Positions 6,201 through 6,392 of a stretch of DNA of 6,392 bases are shown here, in pieces; the stretch's first letter is position 1, and the number at the start of each line of letters is the position of its first letter. The stretch comes from an uncultured Kiritimatiellota bacterium (GTDB taxonomy: Bacteria; Verrucomicrobiota; Kiritimatiellia; RFP12; UBA1067). The position numbers were made by a program, and so were the translations under genes. The stretch covers positions 1 through 6,392 of the forward strand of contig CAKULV010000087.1 of NCBI GenBank assembly GCA_934667425.1, read 5' to 3'. Below the pieces are notes generated by a model, which saw nothing but the letters and a program-made list of their open reading frames with translations, made no database searches and had not been told where the DNA came from.

Positions 6201-6392
6201 GAAGAAGCTGATGGCGGGGCGGTTCAAGGCATGAACGGAAAGGCGGTGCGATGATGCGCAGTGGGGCGCGTTCAGCTTCTGGAGGCGGCGGCGACGAGGC
6301 GCCCAGGGCGCCACCCTGGATTATCCCCGGTTTTTGAAATGGCTACCGAACCCTCGCGAGGCCTCGCGCGGTTTTCATCGATTTTACCGTTG
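6201..6392 (+). other. Non-coding or decayed region after the cytochrome gene
   Basis: No convincing gene is seen in these 192 bases. Three tiny + strand frames chain through overlapping start and stop codons: 6211-6234 (7 residues), 6231-6254 (7 residues) and 6251-6337 (28 residues, ending PPWIIPGF). A further frame opens at ATG 6339 and runs 18 codons to the window edge without a ribosome binding site. None resembles a known family. CCAGGG (6303-6308) and CCCTGG (6314-6319) form a six-pair hairpin that competes with GGCGCC (6298-6303) pairing to GGCGCC (6307-6312). No hairpin plus T-run terminator of ordinary form is present; the best T-run (TTTTT, 6331-6335) is too far from the stem. Confidence 0.5.
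6355..6368. repeat. Perfect 14-bp palindrome CGCGAGGCCTCGCG
   Basis: The sequence equals its own reverse complement. It lies in the untranslated stretch after the cytochrome gene and is followed by GCGG and TTTT. It could be an operator-like dyad or part of a repeat. With no loop bases it is a poor RNA hairpin unless the central pairs open, so a terminator role is doubtful. Confidence 0.5.

Noticed and set aside
6303..6335. Rho-independent terminator after the cytochrome gene
   Set aside because: The hairpin at 6303-6319 has only six pairs, and the T-run begins 11 bases beyond its end, so the usual stem-then-T arrangement is missing.
1..6392. CRISPR array, tRNA, rRNA, insertion sequence or transposase
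   Set aside because: No regularly spaced direct repeats, cloverleaf-like segments, ribosomal sequences or transposase-like protein frames were recognised on either strand.

Overview
The window reads as bacterial DNA from a Gram-negative organism. It carries Tat-type export signals, a membrane-anchored multiheme c-type cytochrome and a periplasmic flavin dehydrogenase set, all of which need a periplasm. No rRNA, tRNA or marker protein is present, so the lineage stays open. The mix of a Tat-exported amidohydrolase, a GMC dehydrogenase with its small subunit and a high G+C sulfur flavoenzyme would fit the PVC group (for example Kiritimatiellota or Lentisphaerota), but this is a low-confidence guess. 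Every gene lies on the + strand.

Positions 1-1917 hold a sulfur/redox pair. The first gene is the C-terminal part of an ArsR-family repressor, cut by the window edge. It is followed by a full-length CoA-disulfide reductase fused to a rhodanese domain. A persulfide- or metal-responsive repressor next to a persulfide-handling flavoenzyme suggests reactive-sulfur or polysulfide metabolism. This part is clearly richer in G+C (about 72-73% in two hand-counted samples) than the rest.

Positions 1918-2002 are a short spacer with an extended -10 type promoter candidate. From 2003 to 6200 four genes run tightly together: a Tat-signalled amidohydrolase-2 family hydrolase, a gluconate-2-dehydrogenase-subunit-3-like small subunit, a GMC-family FAD dehydrogenase, and a NapC/NirT-type cytochrome with seven CxxCH haem sites. 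The last two junctions are ATGA and GTGA overlaps, so the genes are probably translationally coupled. The inferred scheme is periplasmic oxidation of a sugar or sugar derivative by the flavoprotein. The small subunit would provide export, the heptahaem cytochrome would link to the membrane, and the hydrolase would act on the substrate or on a product such as a lactone. The substrate cannot be read from the sequence.

Three features are not explained by ordinary gene content. A G+C-rich imperfect palindrome of about 70 bases sits in frame inside the small-subunit gene and looks like a palindromic element tolerated within a protein. The 3' end of the cytochrome gene shows signs of a frameshift. 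The last 190 bases hold only palindromes and tiny overlapping frames, with no convincing gene.
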